The notes under the pieces are model-generated. The model was not told where the DNA came from, made no database searches, and saw only the letters and a program-made list of their open reading frames with translations. Of a stretch of 7,959 bases of DNA, positions 5,712 to 7,959 are shown one piece after another. Numbering within the stretch: position 1 is the stretch's first letter; every line of letters begins with the position of its first letter. The position numbers were made by a program, and so were the translations under genes. The DNA is taken from positions 1 through 7,959 of the forward strand of contig CAYYJM010000279.1 of assembly GCA_964471755.1 (NCBI GenBank), given 5' to 3'. The stretch is from CAYYJM01 sp964471755 (GTDB lineage Bacteria; Planctomycetota; Planctomycetia; Gemmatales; Gemmataceae).

Positions 5712-7959
5712 TTACACATTATCTCCCTCGGTGGAGGTACTCGCCACTGGTCTCGCTCCACTCTTGCCCCACTGCCAGCCGCTGATCGCCGGCATGTCGT
5801 CGCCGTGTCGGCGAATGTACTCGCGGTGTTCGATCAGTTTCTCCTGGATCGCCTGCTTGAAGTAGGCTGCGCGGGCTCCCAGTTGCGGCAGCNNNNNNNN
5901 NNNNNNNNNNNNNNNNNNNNNNNNNNNNNNNNNNNNNNNNNGATCGATCACGTCCGCGACCAGGTGGAAGCGGTCCATCTCGTTCAGAACGACCATGTCG
6001 AACGGCGTCGTCGTCGTGCCCTCTTCCTTGTAGCCACGGACGTGCAGGTTCTTGTGATTCGAGCGCCGGTACGTCAGCCGATGGATCAGCCACGGGTAGC
6101 CATGGAAGGCGAAGATGATCGGCTTGTCCTTCGTGAACAGCGCATCGAAGTCGCGATCGGGCAGGCCGTGCGGATGCTCGCTGGCCGGCTGGAGTTTCAT
6201 CAGGTTGACGACGTTGACGACGCGCACCTTCAGTTCGGGGATGTGTTTGCGGATCAACTCGACCGCGGCGAGCGTCTCCAGGGTCGGCACGTCACCGCAG
6301 CAGGCCATGACGACATCGGGTTCGCCGCCCTTGACGTTGCTGGCCCACTCCCAGATGCCGGCCCCCAGGGTGCAGTGCTTGACGGCCTGGTCCATCGTCA
6401 GCCACTGCGGCGCGGGTTGCTTGCCGGCGACGACGACGTTGACGTAGTTCCGACTCCGCAGACAGTGGTCTGTCACCGACAACAGCGTGTTCGCATCCGG
6501 CGGCAGGTAGACGCGAACCACTTCCGCTTTCTTGTTGACGACGTGATCGATGAAGCCGGGGTCCTGATGGCTGAACCCGTTGTGGTCCTGCCGCCAGACG
6601 TGCGAACTGAGGAAGTAGTTCAGCGAGGCGATGTCCCGTCGCCAGGGGATGTGATTGCACACCTTGAGCCACTTGGCGTGCTGATTGAACATCGAATCGA
6701 TGATGTGGATGAACGCCTCGTAGCACGAGAAGAAACCGTGCCGGCCCGTCAGGAGATAACCCTCCAGCCAGCCCTGGCACTGGTGTTCGCTCAACACCTC
6801 CATGACCCGGCCGTCCGGGCTGAGTTTGTCGTCCTCGGGATAGATCTCCGCCATGTAGCAGCGCGTGGTCACGTCGAGAACGTCCTGCCAGCGGTTGGAG
6901 TTGTTCTCGTCGGGGCTGAACAGACGGAAGTTCTTGCTGTCGAGATTGAGCTTCATCACATCGCGGAGGAACTTGCCCATCTCGCGGGCGGCCTCGGCGT
7001 TGACCGCTCCGGGGCTGGGCACGGCGACGGCATAGTCGCGGAAATCGGGCAGGTCCAGATCGCGCAGCAGCAGGCCGCCGTTGGTGTGGGGGTTATCGCT
7101 CATGCGGCGATGACCCTTCGGTGCCAGCTCGGCGATCTCGGCCCGCAGTCGGCCGGACTCGTCGAACAGTTCCTCGGGTTTGTACGATTTCATCCAGCCT
7201 TCGAGGATCTTGATGTGCTCGGGCCGGTTCATGTCGCTCATCGGCACCTGGTGCGAGCGCCAGTAGTCCTCGCATTTTTTCTCGTCGATGTAGGCCGGGC
7301 AGGTCCAGCCCTTCGGCGTGCGGAAGACGATCATCGGCCAGGCGGGCCGTTTGAGATTGCCGTTGTTTCGGGCGTCGGCCCAGATGCGCTTGATCTCGGC
7401 GACGGCCTCGTCCATGACGCGGGCCAACTGCTGGTGGACTGCGGCGGGTTCGTGCCCCTCGACGAAGTACGGTCGATAGCCCATGCCCTTGAAGAAGGCC
7501 TCCAGTTCGTCGCGGGGAATGCGTGCGAGGAAGCACGGGTTGGCGATCTTGTAGCCGTTGAGGTGGAGGATCGGCAGAACGGCCCCGTCGCGGGCGGGGT
7601 TGAGGAACTTGTTGCCCTGCCAACCGGTGGCCAGTGGCCCGGTCTCAGCCTCGCCGTCACCGACGATGCAGGAGACGATCAGGTCGGGATTGTCGAAGGC
7701 CGCCCCGTAGGCGTGGCTCAGGGCGTAAAGCAGTTCGCCGCCTTCGTGAATGCTTCCGGGTGTCTCCGGGGCGACGTGGGAGGGAATGCCGCCGGGGAAG
7801 CTGAACTGCTTGAACAGCCGCTTCATCCCGATGGCATCCTGGCTGATGTTGGGATACACCTCGGAGTAGGTGCCCTCCAGGTAGGCGTGAGCGACCAGTG
7901 ACGGGCCACCGTGACCGGGGCCGATGATGTAGATCACGTTCAGGTCATCTCTCCGAATG
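5712..7959 (-). CDS. xfp: Xylulose-5-phosphate/fructose-6-phosphate phosphoketolase (5' end outside window, N-run inside)
   Basis: This TPP-dependent cytoplasmic enzyme cleaves xylulose 5-phosphate or fructose 6-phosphate with phosphate to acetyl phosphate plus glyceraldehyde 3-phosphate or erythrose 4-phosphate. The frame is open from the last whole codon (7956-7958) and begins IRRDDLNVIYI, matching the family where about 75-80 residues should precede it; the true start is off the window and the apparent GTG at 7935-7937 is internal. Counting from 7958, landmarks are GPGHGGP (13-19), SHVAPETPGSIHEGGEL (60-76), the TPP-binding GDGEAETGP (100-108) and LHLNGYKIANP (131-141). The C-terminal domain ends in DMPAISGWQW plus an 18-residue polar tail. 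The N-run at 5893-5941 interrupts the C-terminal domain after DRFHLVADVID, but the frame is kept. Apart from this the enzyme looks intact. Substrate preference between the two sugars is not predictable here. Confidence 0.95.
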   Translation of the reverse strand, partial: IRRDDLNVIYIIGPGHGGPSLVAHAYLEGTYSEVYPNISQDAIGMKRLFKQFSFPGGIPSHVAPETPGSIHEGGELLYALSHAYGAAFDNPDLIVSCIVGDGEAETGPLATGWQGNKFLNPARDGAVLPILHLNGYKIANPCFLARIPRDELEAFFKGMGYRPYFVEGHEPAAVHQQLARVMDEAVAEIKRIWADARNNGNLKRPAWPMIVFRTPKGWTCPAYIDEKKCEDYWRSHQVPMSDMNRPEHIKILEGWMKSYKPEELFDESGRLRAEIAELAPKGHRRMSDNPHTNGGLLLRDLDLPDFRDYAVAVPSPGAVNAEAAREMGKFLRDVMKLNLDSKNFRLFSPDENNSNRWQDVLDVTTRCYMAEIYPEDDKLSPDGRVMEVLSEHQCQGWLEGYLLTGRHGFFSCYEAFIHIIDSMFNQHAKWLKVCNHIPWRRDIASLNYFLSSHVWRQDHNGFSHQDPGFIDHVVNKKAEVVRVYLPPDANTLLSVTDHCLRSRNYVNVVVAGKQPAPQWLTMDQAVKHCTLGAGIWEWASNVKGGEPDVVMACCGDVPTLETLAAVELIRKHIPELKVRVVNVVNLMKLQPASEHPHGLPDRDFDALFTKDKPIIFAFHGYPWLIHRLTYRRSNHKNLHVRGYKEEGTTTTPFDMVVLNEMDRFHLVADVIDXXXXXXXXXXXXXXXXXLPQLGARAAYFKQAIQEKLIEHREYIRRHGDDMPAISGWQWGKSGARPVASTSTEGDNV
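5893..5941. other. Assembly gap (49 N) within phosphoketolase
   Basis: Forty-nine undetermined bases lie in the C-terminal domain of the phosphoketolase gene. Read on the minus strand, the left flank ends ATC GAT C and the right flank begins G CTG CCG CAA CTG. The family normally has DVID-R-(V/L)-P here, so the real gap may be as short as one base. Confidence 0.97.

Noticed and set aside
5688..7901. A 737-codon open frame on the plus strand, antisense to phosphoketolase
   Set aside because: It is the complement of a strongly conserved gene. Its composition is V/D/R/A-rich with no recognisable domain, and it is a typical shadow in GC-rich coding DNA.
7935..7937. GTG as the real phosphoketolase start
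   Set aside because: The frame stays open upstream to the window edge and the upstream residues (RRDDLN) match the family, so this codon is an internal valine.

Overview
The window reads as one compact, GC-rich bacterial gene cluster in which all six genes lie on the minus strand. In transcription order (high to low coordinates) they are: phosphoketolase (5' end beyond the window), a LOG-family nucleotide phosphoribohydrolase, glycogen phosphorylase (glgP), an AI-2E/PerM-type membrane permease, a 68-residue conserved-looking small protein, and the N-terminal 346 residues of a GH63/MGH1-like glycosidase that runs off the low-coordinate edge. Gaps between genes are 5 to 102 nt and no intrinsic terminator with a U-tract was found, so a single operon is the simplest reading. 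The small protein and the glycosidase resemble proteins I associate with Planctomycetes (Gemmata-like lineages). That assignment is from memory and tentative. A 49-base run of N suggests a draft or metagenome assembly.

Layout: 1-1038 GH63-like protein (partial); 1055-1261 small protein, preceded by two strong Shine-Dalgarno/start pairs and an 8-bp GC hairpin (1311-1332); 1364-2383 permease; 2411-4882 glgP; 4888-5631 LOG protein; 5656-5706 a 21-bp perfect inverted repeat with a 9-nt loop in the only sizeable gap of the upper half; 5712-7958 phosphoketolase, interrupted by the N-run at 5893-5941. No stretch above 300 bases lacks a gene.

How the genes may work together (inference): glycogen phosphorylase and the GH63-like enzyme would release glucose 1-phosphate or glucose from alpha-glucans. 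The LOG protein would release ribose 5-phosphate from nucleotides. Phosphoketolase would cleave the resulting fructose 6-phosphate or xylulose 5-phosphate to acetyl phosphate. This gives a storage-polymer-to-acetyl-phosphate module. The permease and small protein have no assigned place in it.

The most interesting non-coding signals are the long palindrome between phosphoketolase and the LOG gene and the double translation start of the small gene. There is also evidence from homology that the 49-N gap stands for about one real base. I saw no defence system, mobile-element gene, CRISPR array or RNA gene.
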